Assembly: GCA_002366795.1 (NCBI GenBank)
Contig: DFBX01000032.1
Coordinates: 17,627-81,626, forward strand
Direction of reading: 5' to 3'
Origin: Rhodobacteraceae bacterium UBA3069
GTDB lineage: Bacteria > Pseudomonadota > Alphaproteobacteria > Rhodobacterales > Rhodobacteraceae
DNA length: 64,000 nucleotides
The notes beneath the pieces were generated by a model that was not told the origin of the DNA, ran no database searches, and worked only from the letters and a program-made list of their open reading frames with translations. The position numbers were made by a program, and so were the translations under genes. This document shows, piece after piece, positions 52,233 to 60,660 of the stretch (position 1 is its first letter; each line of letters starts with the position of its first letter).

Positions 52233-53899
52233 GGCTGCGCCTCCGGGGCCGGTTCCAGCGTCAGCACATGGTCCATGCGGGCCATCACGCGCTGATCGTG
52301 GGTGGCCACGATCAGCGTGCTGCCCGCCTTGGCAAAGCCCATCAGCCCGGCGATCACCGCATCCGCGGTTGCGCTGTCCAGATCGGCGGTCGGCTCGTCC
52401 GCCAGCAGGACATCGCCACCCGCATGCAGCGCCCGCGCCAGCATGACCCGCCGCGCCTCGCCGCCCGACAGGCCCGCGCCACGCTCGCCCAGCGGGGTCA
52501 ACTCTTGCTTGGGCAGGGCCGCGATCACCCCCTCTAGCCGCGCCTGCGACAGCAATTCGGGCTGCAAAGGCGCGCCGAAACCGATGTTGTAGCGCAAGGA
52601 CCGATTCAGGAAATGCGGTGCCTGCGGCATCCAACCCACCCTTGCGCGCCATGAGTCGGCATTGTCATCCGACAGCAGCGTATCGTCCAGAAAGACGCCG
52701 CCGCGTTCGGGTTGCTCCAGCCCGGCCAGCAGCCGCAAAAGCGTGGTCTTGCCCACCCCGCTTGGCCCGGTGATGGCAATGCTTTGCCCCGCCGAGATTT
52801 CGAAATCGGGAAAGAACAGCGGCCGCCCGGCACGTTGCAACATGGCCCCCTGAAGGCGGATGCTGTGCGGCTTGGCCATAGCCCCGCCCTGCCCCCCGGC
52901 ACCAAACAGACGGGGCCGGGTATCGGCCCGCCATGTGTCCAGCTCTGCGGCGACAGCCTCGGCCGCGGCCTTGTCATGCCATGCGGCGGACAGATCGCGC
53001 AGGGGTTGGAAAAACTCGGGCACGAGAAGCAGCAGGAAAATCCCCGCGAAGGGGCTAAGCGGGGTGCCCCAAGTGCCCCATTCGATCGCGCCCAGCAGCG
53101 CGAAACCGACCCAGACCGCAACCATCGCCACCCCGAGGGCCGCGAACAGTTCCAACACGGTAGAGGACAGAAAAGCGATACGCAGCACCGCCATCGTGCG
53201 CTGCCGCAGATCGTCAGAGGTTTTGGCAAACCCGGCCACGACCGGCCCGCCCGCCCCGATCAGGCGCAGGTCCGACAGCGCGGCAAGGCGGTCCACCAGC
53301 AGATCGCTCAACTGCCCGATCTCGACCATCTGGCGGGCGCTTGCCTCTTTCGCGGCCCATCCGACCAGCGCCATGAACAGCGGGATCAGCGGCCCGGCCA
53401 TAATCAGCACCAGCGCCACGGCCCAGCTGTGCCATGCGGCAAATCCAAGGATCAGCAGCGGCATGACAGCCGCGCGCATCCGGGCGGGCTGGTAGCGCAT
53501 GATATAGGGGCGGGCGGCCTCCAGCTTTTCGGCGGCCAGTGCGGCCAGCGCCCCTGCCCCGCCCATTTGCGAGGGCGCGGCGGCCTCGGCCTCGGTTTGG
53601 AGCACCTCTTCCCTTAGCTTTGCCAACACGGAATCGGCCCGGTCCGAAAGCTGCTTTTGCGCTGCCGCATCGATCATTGCACGCAAGATGGCCAAGACGA
53701 AAAAGCCCAGCGCCGCCAGAACAGGGGACAGGGCCGCACGGCCCGCCAGAAGATCCGCCAGCATCAGTGCGATCAAGGCCGCCTGCGCCGGCCAGATCAG
53801 CGACGCGGCAAGCGACAGCCGGGGGCCGATACGGCCTGATGCAGCCGACAAAAACTGAAGCGACGACGGGGGGCTGGGCATTTTCACGCAATCCTGCAT
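52229..53899 (-). CDS. cydD: Heterodimeric thiol-reductant ABC exporter subunit CydD
   Basis: The 556-residue partner of CydC has a TM domain (about 20-310) and an ATPase with Walker A GPSGVGKTT, signature LSGGEARRVMLARALH and Walker B VLLADEPTADLD. It is first in cydD-cydC-cydA-cydB-cydX and divergent from the Rrf2 regulator. ATG 53899 is used; ATG 53881 is an in-frame alternative. Confidence 0.93.
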   Translation of the reverse strand: MQDCVKMPSPPSSLQFLSAASGRIGPRLSLAASLIWPAQAALIALMLADLLAGRAALSPVLAALGFFVLAILRAMIDAAAQKQLSDRADSVLAKLREEVLQTEAEAAAPSQMGGAGALAALAAEKLEAARPYIMRYQPARMRAAVMPLLILGFAAWHSWAVALVLIMAGPLIPLFMALVGWAAKEASARQMVEIGQLSDLLVDRLAALSDLRLIGAGGPVVAGFAKTSDDLRQRTMAVLRIAFLSSTVLELFAALGVAMVAVWVGFALLGAIEWGTWGTPLSPFAGIFLLLLVPEFFQPLRDLSAAWHDKAAAEAVAAELDTWRADTRPRLFGAGGQGGAMAKPHSIRLQGAMLQRAGRPLFFPDFEISAGQSIAITGPSGVGKTTLLRLLAGLEQPERGGVFLDDTLLSDDNADSWRARVGWMPQAPHFLNRSLRYNIGFGAPLQPELLSQARLEGVIAALPKQELTPLGERGAGLSGGEARRVMLARALHAGGDVLLADEPTADLDSATADAVIAGLMGFAKAGSTLIVATHDQRVMARMDHVLTLEPAPEAQP

Positions 53900-53937
53900 T
53901 TCAAATTCGTCATTAGAACAATTAATCCCGCCAATAA

Positions 53938-53951
53938 CTGATCTGGATCAA
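53938..53951. promoter_or_regulatory. FNR/FnrL-like box in the cydD-nsrR divergent promoter
   Basis: CTGATCTGGATCAA differs from TTGAT-N4-ATCAA at one position. It lies 39 bp from the cydD start and 54 bp from the regulator start, so it could act on either. Confidence 0.75.
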
Positions 53952-53959
53952 AGAAAATC

Positions 53960-53977
53960 TACATTTATAATACCGAA
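53960..53977. promoter_or_regulatory. Candidate NsrR-type operator (TACATTTATAATACCGAA)
   Basis: The sequence resembles NsrR half-sites (ATGCATTT-like with AATAC). It shares a spaced core with the dyad at 50532-50546 upstream of cydA. The divergent Rrf2 gene encodes the likely binder. Confidence 0.5.
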
Positions 53978-54004
53978 TAAAGCGACAGGCGGTAAGGAGC
54001 GGTC

Positions 54005-54481
54005 ATGCGGCTAACGACAAAAACCAATCTGGCGACACGGGTGCTGACGTTCTGCGCCGTCAACAACGACAGGCTGGTGCGCAGTTCCGAGATCGCAGAG
54101 GCCTGCAACGGATCGCTCAACCATGTGGCACGGGTGGTACAGCAATTGCAAAGCAGCGGATATATCCAGACCTTGCGCGGCCGAACCGGCGGCCTGCGCC
54201 TGGCGCTTCCGGTGAACCGGATTTCGATTGGCGCGGTGTTTCGCCTGTTCGAGGCGGATATCCCCTTTGCCGAATGCTTTGACGCCGAACATAACACCTG
54301 CCCCCTAAGCGACACATGCCGGCTGCGCGGCTATCTGACCCGTGCGCTGGATGCATTCTATCACGAGCTGGACATGATCACGCTGGACGACCTGGTGCGG
54401 GGCAATTGCGGCTTGAACGAATTGCTGGCCCTGCGCCCGCCCGTGGCGGACGGTTGCGCGCAAAGCGGCCCGCCCGACTAG
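54005..54481 (+). CDS. nsrR: Rrf2/NsrR-family iron-sulfur transcriptional regulator
   Basis: The 158-residue protein has an N-terminal winged helix (VRSSEIAEACNGSLNHVARV) and three clustered cysteines in CFDAEHNTCPLSDTC, the NsrR-type Fe-S ligand set. NsrR senses nitric oxide by nitrosylation of the cluster and relieves repression. Cytochrome bd tolerates NO, so control of the divergent cydDCABX genes is sensible. AAGGAG precedes ATG 54005. Confidence 0.85.
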   Translation: MRLTTKTNLATRVLTFCAVNNDRLVRSSEIAEACNGSLNHVARVVQQLQSSGYIQTLRGRTGGLRLALPVNRISIGAVFRLFEADIPFAECFDAEHNTCPLSDTCRLRGYLTRALDAFYHELDMITLDDLVRGNCGLNELLALRPPVADGCAQSGPPD

Positions 54482-54518
54482 TACCCGTCCAGCGCGCACC
54501 TAACGCACGCCGGGGCGC

Positions 54519-55811
54519 TCACGCCTCTTCGATGCCGCACCAGTTGGCTATGAACAGGGCCGTGGACTGGGTGATGCGCCGGATGCTTTCCAACTCCACC
54601 CGCTCGTTAAACCCGTGGATCGCCTCGGCGCGCGGGCCGTAAACCAGCGCGGGGGTATCGGCATAAAGGCCAAAGAAACGCGCATCGGTCGTGGCGGTGA
54701 TCGCCAAACGGTCCAGCGCCTGCCCCGTGGTGGCCAGATGCGCGCCCTCAAGCGCGTCGATGGCCTGCTTGGCGGCGTGGGACCGGTCGTCGGACAGCGC
54801 GTAACCTTCGGCGTTGAACCCGTGATGGACGACCTCTGGCAAGCCGTTGCCTAGAAACGCATTTTTGCGTGCGGCATCCTTGATGACGGCCTCTATCCCG
54901 GCCTTGGCGGTCGCGATATCCTGCCCCGGAAAGATCGCCATGCGCACATCCATCACGCACCACGCGGGCACCGAACTGGTCCAGTCGCCGCCCTGTATCT
55001 TGCCGATGTTCAGGTTCAGCGCGTGGGAATGGCCCGCGTATTCGGCATGGCGGCAGGACGGCGCGTTCCAGCGGTCCTCCATCGCGTGCAGCGCATTGAT
55101 AAGGGGGATCGCCGCCTCAATCGCGTTGGCGCCGTTGCTGGCATAGGCGACATGGGTCGGCAGCCCCTTCAGGTGGACTTGGAACCAGATCACGCCGAGC
55201 TGCGCTGTCACAAGCTTTTCCTCGAACGGTTCGGGGATCAGCGCGGCATCGGCCTTGTATCCGCGGGCAAGACAGGCCAGCGCGCCATTGCCGGTGCATT
55301 CTTCCTCGACCACGGATTGGAAAAACACATCCGCCGCAGGGGCCATGCCGATATGGCGCAGCGCATCCAGCGCAAAAAGGTTCGAGGCAAGCCCCGCCTT
55401 CATATCCCCCGCGCCGCGGCCGTACAGCCAGCCGTCGGACACATGCGGGTCGAACGGCGGGCGGTCCCACATGTCCAGCGGCCCTTCGGGGACCACGTCG
55501 ATATGCCCGTTCAGGATCAGCGAGCGCCCCGACTGGCGGCTGCTGCGATGGGTGCCGACGACGTTGCGCGCATCCTCGCAATTGCCGATCACGGGCGAGA
55601 ATCCGGGCATGTGGCTGATCTCGGCCACGTCGATCTGCCATTCGTCCACCTCCATGCCGCGCTCGGTCAGTTCGCCAGCCATGAAGGCCTGCGCGCTTTG
55701 CTCGTTGCCGCGGGTCGACGGATGCGCGGTCAGTTCGGTCAGGAAATCCACCTGCCGATCAAACAGCGTATTCACGGCCGACAGGATGCGGGTTTGAAGC
55801 TCTGGGTCCAT
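54519..55811 (-). CDS. M20-family zinc deacylase (ArgE/DapE-like)
   Basis: The 430-residue metallohydrolase has LNGHIDVVP, GRGAGDMKAGLAS and VVEEECTGNG, giving the two-zinc ligands and catalytic Glu of acetylornithine deacetylase/succinyl-DAP desuccinylase relatives. It is the last gene of the transport/aminotransferase/CoA-transferase operon. Its position suggests that it frees an amino acid from an N-acyl precursor brought in by the transporter. Confidence 0.88.
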   Translation of the reverse strand: MDPELQTRILSAVNTLFDRQVDFLTELTAHPSTRGNEQSAQAFMAGELTERGMEVDEWQIDVAEISHMPGFSPVIGNCEDARNVVGTHRSSRQSGRSLILNGHIDVVPEGPLDMWDRPPFDPHVSDGWLYGRGAGDMKAGLASNLFALDALRHIGMAPAADVFFQSVVEEECTGNGALACLARGYKADAALIPEPFEEKLVTAQLGVIWFQVHLKGLPTHVAYASNGANAIEAAIPLINALHAMEDRWNAPSCRHAEYAGHSHALNLNIGKIQGGDWTSSVPAWCVMDVRMAIFPGQDIATAKAGIEAVIKDAARKNAFLGNGLPEVVHHGFNAEGYALSDDRSHAAKQAIDALEGAHLATTGQALDRLAITATTDARFFGLYADTPALVYGPRAEAIHGFNERVELESIRRITQSTALFIANWCGIEEA

Positions 55812-55823
55812 GGGTCTTCTCCC

Positions 55824-56402
55824 TTAAAATACGGGCACATCGCCGGCGGGCATGTGCAACGGCGCGCCGGTGGCCTCTTGCAGTTCCGGCAAGGTTACGC
55901 CCTCTGCCCGCTCGACAAGGGGAAAGCCGTCGCCGGTCACACCGACCACGGCCATATCGGTAAAGATACGCGCCACGCAGCCCCGCGCCGTCAGCGGCAG
56001 GGTGCAACGCGACAGCAGTTTCGGGTTGCCCTTGCGGTCGGTATGGGTGGTCATCACGACAACCCGCCGCGCCTTTTGGCCCAGTTCGATCGCGCCCAGC
56101 ATGGTCAGGTCCAGCCGCCCCGAACGCACCAGCGCAAAGCTGGCAACACTGTCGAAATAGGTCGACCCCGCCACGGGCGAGACATAGGCACCGCCCGCGT
56201 CGATCAGGTTGCGGTCGGCCCTGTCATAGGGAAGCGTCGGGCCGATCCCCGTCATGCCGTTTTCCGTGTGCAGGCAAACCGGCAGGTCGGCGGGCAAGTA
56301 ATCCAGCACCTTGGTGGGCAGGCCGATGCCAAGGTTGACCACCGTACCGGCGGTGATTTCACGTGCGGCACGGCGCACCATGCGGGTGCGTGCGTCGATC
56401 AT
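55824..56402 (-). CDS. 3-oxoacid CoA-transferase-type subunit B
   Basis: The 192-residue protein has the subunit B motifs TVVNLGIGLPT and the catalytic-Glu segment HTENGMTGIGP. It pairs with the subunit A gene immediately before it (1 bp gap) to move CoA from succinyl- or acetyl-CoA to a 3-oxo acid. ATG 56402 is used; ATG 56423 is possible but lies too close to its GGAG. Confidence 0.9.
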   Translation of the reverse strand: MIDARTRMVRRAAREITAGTVVNLGIGLPTKVLDYLPADLPVCLHTENGMTGIGPTLPYDRADRNLIDAGGAYVSPVAGSTYFDSVASFALVRSGRLDLTMLGAIELGQKARRVVVMTTHTDRKGNPKLLSRCTLPLTARGCVARIFTDMAVVGVTGDGFPLVERAEGVTLPELQEATGAPLHMPAGDVPVF

Positions 56403-56403
56403 G

Positions 56404-57096
56404 TTACCGTCTGACAACGCCATACTCCTTTTTGATTTTCGGCAGGGCCACGACGCAATCGACAAAGGCGCCAGTGGTCTGTGCCTCGTCGGGGGGCAGC
56501 CCGCCCAGTGGCAGCAGGGTTTCGGCCTCTGCGATGACCAGATCGGCGGCCATGGCCATGGCGGGGTTGAAATTGCGCGCCGTGGCGACATAGGCCAGAT
56601 TGCCGAACAGATCGCCGAGGTCCGCGCGGATCAGCGCCACATCGGCGCGGATCGCACGTTCGACCAGATAGGATTGCCCATCCATCTCGACCTGCTGCTT
56701 GCCCTCGGCCAGTTCGGTCCCCAGCCCGACATCGGTCAGGATCGCGCCCAGCCCCGCGCCCCCCGCGCGGATGCGTTCGGCCAGAATGCCCTGCGCGCAA
56801 AACTCGACCTCGATCTCGCCCGCGTTCATCTTTGCGATGACATTGGCGTTCAGGCCGATATGGCTGGTGATCAGGCGTTTGACCTGCCCTGATGTCACCA
56901 GATGATCGACGCCCATGCCAGTTTCATTGGCGTCGTTCTTGATCAGGGTCAGGTTCTTTTGCCCCTGCCGCACGATTTCATGGATCAGCGAGAAAGGCGT
57001 GCCGGGCATGCCGAAACCGCCGACAAGAATGACCGCACCGTCTGGAATACGCGATACGGCCTCGGCCATGGATGTGGACTTGTCAGGCAGTTTCAT
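56404..57096 (-). CDS. 3-oxoacid CoA-transferase-type subunit A
   Basis: The 230-residue subunit has the CoA-binding signature DGAVILVGGFGMPGTP and NLTLIKNDANETGMGVDHL. It forms the heterodimeric CoA-transferase with subunit B. ATG 57096 overlaps the aminotransferase stop (ATGA). In context it would activate the keto acid produced by that aminotransferase. Confidence 0.92.
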   Translation of the reverse strand: MKLPDKSTSMAEAVSRIPDGAVILVGGFGMPGTPFSLIHEIVRQGQKNLTLIKNDANETGMGVDHLVTSGQVKRLITSHIGLNANVIAKMNAGEIEVEFCAQGILAERIRAGGAGLGAILTDVGLGTELAEGKQQVEMDGQSYLVERAIRADVALIRADLGDLFGNLAYVATARNFNPAMAMAADLVIAEAETLLPLGGLPPDEAQTTGAFVDCVVALPKIKKEYGVVRR

Positions 57097-58439
57097 GACG
57101 GCAGCACCGGAAGGTCGTGAGTGGTGGCAAAAGCATCCAGGCTGTCCGTCAGGATCGTCATCAGCTCGTCGATCTGTTCGGGGGTGATGATCAGCGGCGG
57201 GCAGACAAGAAAATGCTCTCCCTCGATCCCGCCGCGCGTGCGGCGCGAATAGATGATAAGCCCGCGTTCGTAGGCCAGTTCGACCAATTCGCTATGAGCG
57301 TTCCAGTCTTTTGGCAGCGGCTCCATTGTCTCGCGGTCCGCGACCAGTTCGAATGCCAGCAAAAGCCCCTTGCCGCGCACGTCGCCGATGAACGGGTAGC
57401 GGTCCATCAGCCCTTCAAGCCGCGCTTTGAGCAGATCGCCCATCGCGGCCGCGTTCTCGATGATGTCGTGCTGCTCCATCTCCTCGATCACGGCAAGGCC
57501 GGCCGCGCAGGCCAGCGGGTTGCCCGCATAGGTGAACCCGTGCAGGAAACCGCCCGCGTCCAGCAGCGCCTCGACCATGTCACCGCGCGCGGCGACCGCG
57601 CCCAGCGGGGCATAGCCCGCGCCCAGCCCCTTGGACATGGCGATGATATCGGGCTTTGCATCCCAGTGCTCACAGGCAAGGAAGGTGCCGGTACGCCCCG
57701 CGCCGGTCATCACCTCGTCATAGATCAGCAGCACGCCGTACTCGTCGCAAATCTCGCGGATGCGGGTGTAATAGCTGTCCGGCGCGACCAATGCCCCGGT
57801 CGATGCTCCGCCAACGGGTTCCATGATAAAAGCCAGAACCGTTTCCGGCCCCTCTGCCTCGATCTGCGCGCGCAGCAGTTCGGCATATTTGATGCCGCGG
57901 TCCTCGTCGCTCAGGTTGTCGCGATCCATGTAGCAGGTCGGCGCCTTGATGCTGGGCATGGCCTGGAACATCGGCGCGAAGGGACCGGCAAACAGCTTGC
58001 CCCCCGTCAGCGCCAGCACCCCAAGGGTCGACCCGTGATAGGCAGGCAGGCGGGTGATCACCTTCCACCGGCTGTCCTGCCCCTGTGTCAGGGCATATTG
58101 GCGCGCCAGCTTGGTGGCGGTTCCCACCGCCTCGGACCCGCCCGACACGAAAAAGATACGGTCCAGCCCGCCAGGCATGCGACTGGCCAATTTCGCGGCC
58201 AGATCCTCGGACGGGTGGGTGCGAAAATGCAAACGGTAACCAAAGGTGGCCTTGTCCATCTGCGTCTTCATCTTGTCCAGAACGCGCGGGTTGGAATGGC
58301 CGATATTCGACACCATCGCGCCGGACGATCCGTCGATATACCGCTTGCCGGATTGGTCGAACAGGTAAATTCCCGCGCCATGATCCAGAAACGGACGCGG
58401 CTGGCGGGATTGGTAGAACAGATGCGATGTTTCGGTCAT
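57093..58439 (-). CDS. Class III PLP aminotransferase (omega/beta-amino acid type)
   Basis: The 448-residue fold-type I enzyme has the phosphate-binding SGGSEAVGTATKLARQY, the Asp motif LLIYDEVMTGAGRTG and the PLP lysine in IAMSKGLGAGYAPLG. Class III enzymes act on omega- or beta-amino groups. Coupling to a 3-oxoacid CoA-transferase suggests that the product is a beta-keto acid, hence a beta-amino acid substrate. This is inferred from the operon. Confidence 0.9.
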   Translation of the reverse strand: MTETSHLFYQSRQPRPFLDHGAGIYLFDQSGKRYIDGSSGAMVSNIGHSNPRVLDKMKTQMDKATFGYRLHFRTHPSEDLAAKLASRMPGGLDRIFFVSGGSEAVGTATKLARQYALTQGQDSRWKVITRLPAYHGSTLGVLALTGGKLFAGPFAPMFQAMPSIKAPTCYMDRDNLSDEDRGIKYAELLRAQIEAEGPETVLAFIMEPVGGASTGALVAPDSYYTRIREICDEYGVLLIYDEVMTGAGRTGTFLACEHWDAKPDIIAMSKGLGAGYAPLGAVAARGDMVEALLDAGGFLHGFTYAGNPLACAAGLAVIEEMEQHDIIENAAAMGDLLKARLEGLMDRYPFIGDVRGKGLLLAFELVADRETMEPLPKDWNAHSELVELAYERGLIIYSRRTRGGIEGEHFLVCPPLIITPEQIDELMTILTDSLDAFATTHDLPVLPS

Positions 58440-59209
58440 TTCTGCACGTTACTTAGATGTTTGCTCAGGAAGGCGCGGGTGCGCTCTTGGGTGGGGTTCT
58501 TGAAAATCACGTCGGGCGGGCCCTCTTCGACCACCACGCCGCCATCCATGAACAACACGCGGTCACAGACCGAGGCGGCGAAATCCATTTCATGGGTGAC
58601 GATGACCATGGTCATGTCTTCCTCGGCCAGGCGTTTCATCACCAGATTGACATCTTCGACCAACTCCGGGTCTAGGGCCGAGGTCGCCTCGTCGAACAGC
58701 ATCAACTTGGGATTCATCGCCAGCGCGCGGGCAATGGCGACGCGCTGTTTCTGTCCCCCCGACAATTGCGAGGGGTAATAGTCGATCCGCTCGGACATGC
58801 CGACATGGGCCAGCTGCTGCTCGGCCAACTTGTCGGCCTCGGCGTCGGAAATGCCCTTCAGCATCTTCGGGGCCAGCGTGACGTTGTCGCGCACGCTGAG
58901 ATGCGGGAACAGGTTGAAATGCTGGAACACCATACCGACCTGCTGGCGCATCTGGTTGATGTGCTTTTCATACTGGCGATGCGGCAAGTCCTTGTTGACC
59001 TGCACCCCGTCCAAAATCACCTCTCCCGAGGTCAGCGGATCAAGGTCGTTGATCGCCCGCAGCAACGTGGATTTGCCCGACCCGGACGGGCCGATGATGG
59101 CGACAATCTCGCCGCGGTCCACGGTCATGGAAATATCTTTCAGAACCTCCAGCTGCCCATAGGCCTTTTGCGCGTGGCGGATTTCCAGAAACTTGTGCGG
59201 ATCGGACAT
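58436..59209 (-). CDS. Polar amino acid ABC transporter ATP-binding protein
   Basis: The 257-residue ATPase has Walker A GPSGSGKST, signature LSGGQKQRVAIARALAM and Walker B LMLFDEATSALDPE, in the GlnQ/HisP branch. It powers import together with the two permeases upstream. The stop overlaps the aminotransferase start. Confidence 0.95.
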   Translation of the reverse strand: MSDPHKFLEIRHAQKAYGQLEVLKDISMTVDRGEIVAIIGPSGSGKSTLLRAINDLDPLTSGEVILDGVQVNKDLPHRQYEKHINQMRQQVGMVFQHFNLFPHLSVRDNVTLAPKMLKGISDAEADKLAEQQLAHVGMSERIDYYPSQLSGGQKQRVAIARALAMNPKLMLFDEATSALDPELVEDVNLVMKRLAEEDMTMVIVTHEMDFAASVCDRVLFMDGGVVVEEGPPDVIFKNPTQERTRAFLSKHLSNVQK

Positions 59210-59229
59210 GATGTCGTCCCTTTCTTGGA

Positions 59230-59886
59230 TCAGCGAGAGAGCGCGGTCTTGCGCTCGATGCGGCGCAGAACGGCTTCCATCCCGAGATTGATGAAGTAGT
59301 AGCGCACGGCGGCGGTGGCGTAGAATTCGAACGGCCTGTAGGTGCGCCCGATGGCCAGTTGCGACGACAGCGTCAGCTCGCTGACCCCGATCACCGACAC
59401 CAGCGCCGAATCCTTGAGCAACGCGATCATGTTGTTGCCGATCGGCGGGATCACGTCGCGCACAGCCTGCGGAATGACGATCCGGCGCAGCGATTGTCCG
59501 CGCGACAGGCCAAGGGTGCGCGCCGCCTCCATCTGGCCTTTGTCCACGGCGACGATGGCGGTCTGGATCAGTTCGGAACTATAGACTGCGAAATGCAGAC
59601 CCAACCCGATCACACCGGCGACGAATGCGGGCAGGTCGATGCCCAGTTCAACAAGCCCGAAATAGATCAGGAACAGCTGCAACAGCAGCGGCGTGCCCAT
59701 GAACAGCCACGCGAAAAACCGGAACGGCAGGCGGATGACAAGCGGCGCGTAAAGTGCGATCACCGCCAACAGGATGCCGCCGAAAAAGCTGAGCAGCGCA
59801 GAGGCCACGGTGACGGCGATGGTCCACAACCCGCCCAGCAGGATCGTGTCCAGAAACCCGGGAACGACACTGAAATCAAGTCCCAT
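59230..59886 (-). CDS. Amino acid ABC transporter permease (HisQ/GlnP type)
   Basis: The 218-residue membrane protein has five TM helices and the EAA loop LGLSRGQSLRRIVIPQAVRDVIPPIGN, which contacts the ATPase. It is intact, unlike the paired permease just upstream. If only this one works, a homodimeric permease could in principle form. Confidence 0.92.
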   Translation of the reverse strand: MGLDFSVVPGFLDTILLGGLWTIAVTVASALLSFFGGILLAVIALYAPLVIRLPFRFFAWLFMGTPLLLQLFLIYFGLVELGIDLPAFVAGVIGLGLHFAVYSSELIQTAIVAVDKGQMEAARTLGLSRGQSLRRIVIPQAVRDVIPPIGNNMIALLKDSALVSVIGVSELTLSSQLAIGRTYRPFEFYATAAVRYYFINLGMEAVLRRIERKTALSR

Positions 59887-59928
59887 GACGCAGGCCTTTC
59901 ATGACGGTTTGGAAGGGAAAACAGATCA

Positions 59929-60585
59929 TCACGGCATCCGCGCCTTGCGATCAAGATAAGTCACACCCTGCCCAATGATCGTGATGATGATGATGATGAT
60001 GATGTAAAGAACGCCAGCAAGCAGGAACATTTCGAACGGTTTGTAGGTCGATCCGATATAGCGCTGCGCGGTGTAGGTCAGCTCGACCACCGAAATGGCA
60101 GCGACCAGAGCCGTCGCCTTGATCTGCGCGTTGATGTTGACGCCCAGAGGGCGGATCATCAGCCGCATCGCCTGCGGCAGGATCACCTTGCGGAACGACT
60201 ATGCCTAGCTCATGCCCAGCGTGCGCGCTGCCTCGCGCTGACCACCATCCACGGAAATGATCGCCCCGCGCATGGTTTCGGTCATGTAGGCACCGATATT
60301 GATGCCAAGGCCGATCACGCCCGCCTCAAACGCATCCAGCTGGATGCCGATCTGGGGGCCGCCGAAATACAGGATGAAAAGCTGGATCAGGGCCGGAGTC
60401 CCGCGAATGACGCTGACATAGGCCGCCCCGGCAAAGCGCAGCCACCAAAAGCGCGACAGCCGCGCCGCCGCTCCCAACGCCCCGCAGACCAGCCCCAGAA
60501 GAACCGTCAACACGGACAGCTGGATCGTGACCCAGGCCGCTTTCAGGAAATAGGGATAGACCTTCAGGATAAGCTCTATGTCCAT
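59929..60585 (-). pseudogene. Amino acid ABC transporter permease with two in-frame TAG codons
   Basis: A 218-codon HisM/GlnP-type permease is readable throughout in one frame. TAG codons lie at 60205-60207 and 60199-60201, inside the EAA loop: TLGMS-stop-A-stop-SFRKVILPQAMRLM, where relatives have S-(Q/R)-AQ-S-type sequence. The first is TAG in CTAGG, consistent with CCAGG before mutation. The loop is essential for ATPase contact, so truncation at residue 126 should destroy function. The 3' part also carries seven consecutive ATC codons in the last helix. Confidence 0.87.
59982..60004. repeat. (TGA)7 / (ATC)7 trinucleotide tract
   Basis: Seven TGA units plus TG on the + strand encode seven Ile in a row on the - strand within the final TM helix of the broken permease. 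Unit number can change without a frameshift. Confidence 0.8.
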
Positions 60586-60610
60586 GGGGACCGCTTTCGT
60601 GATCGAGGGG

Positions 60611-60647
60611 AAAAAACCGGCCCCCCTTTTAAAAGGGCGCGGGCCGG
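60611..60647 (-). terminator. Attenuator-like terminator between binding protein and permease genes
   Basis: On the - strand CCGGCCC/GGGCCGG flanks a CCCTTTTAAAAGGG palindrome and is followed by six T (60616 to 60611). This would lower permease expression relative to the binding protein, the usual ratio in such operons. Confidence 0.75.
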
Positions 60648-60660
60648 GATGTGCATCAGC

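Noticed and set aside
39424..60207. Reassignment of TAG to glutamine in this genome
   Set aside because: Intact genes such as the TetR regulator (14429-14431) and the CDP-alcohol transferase (445-447) end normally in TAG. The interrupted genes have other lesions too.
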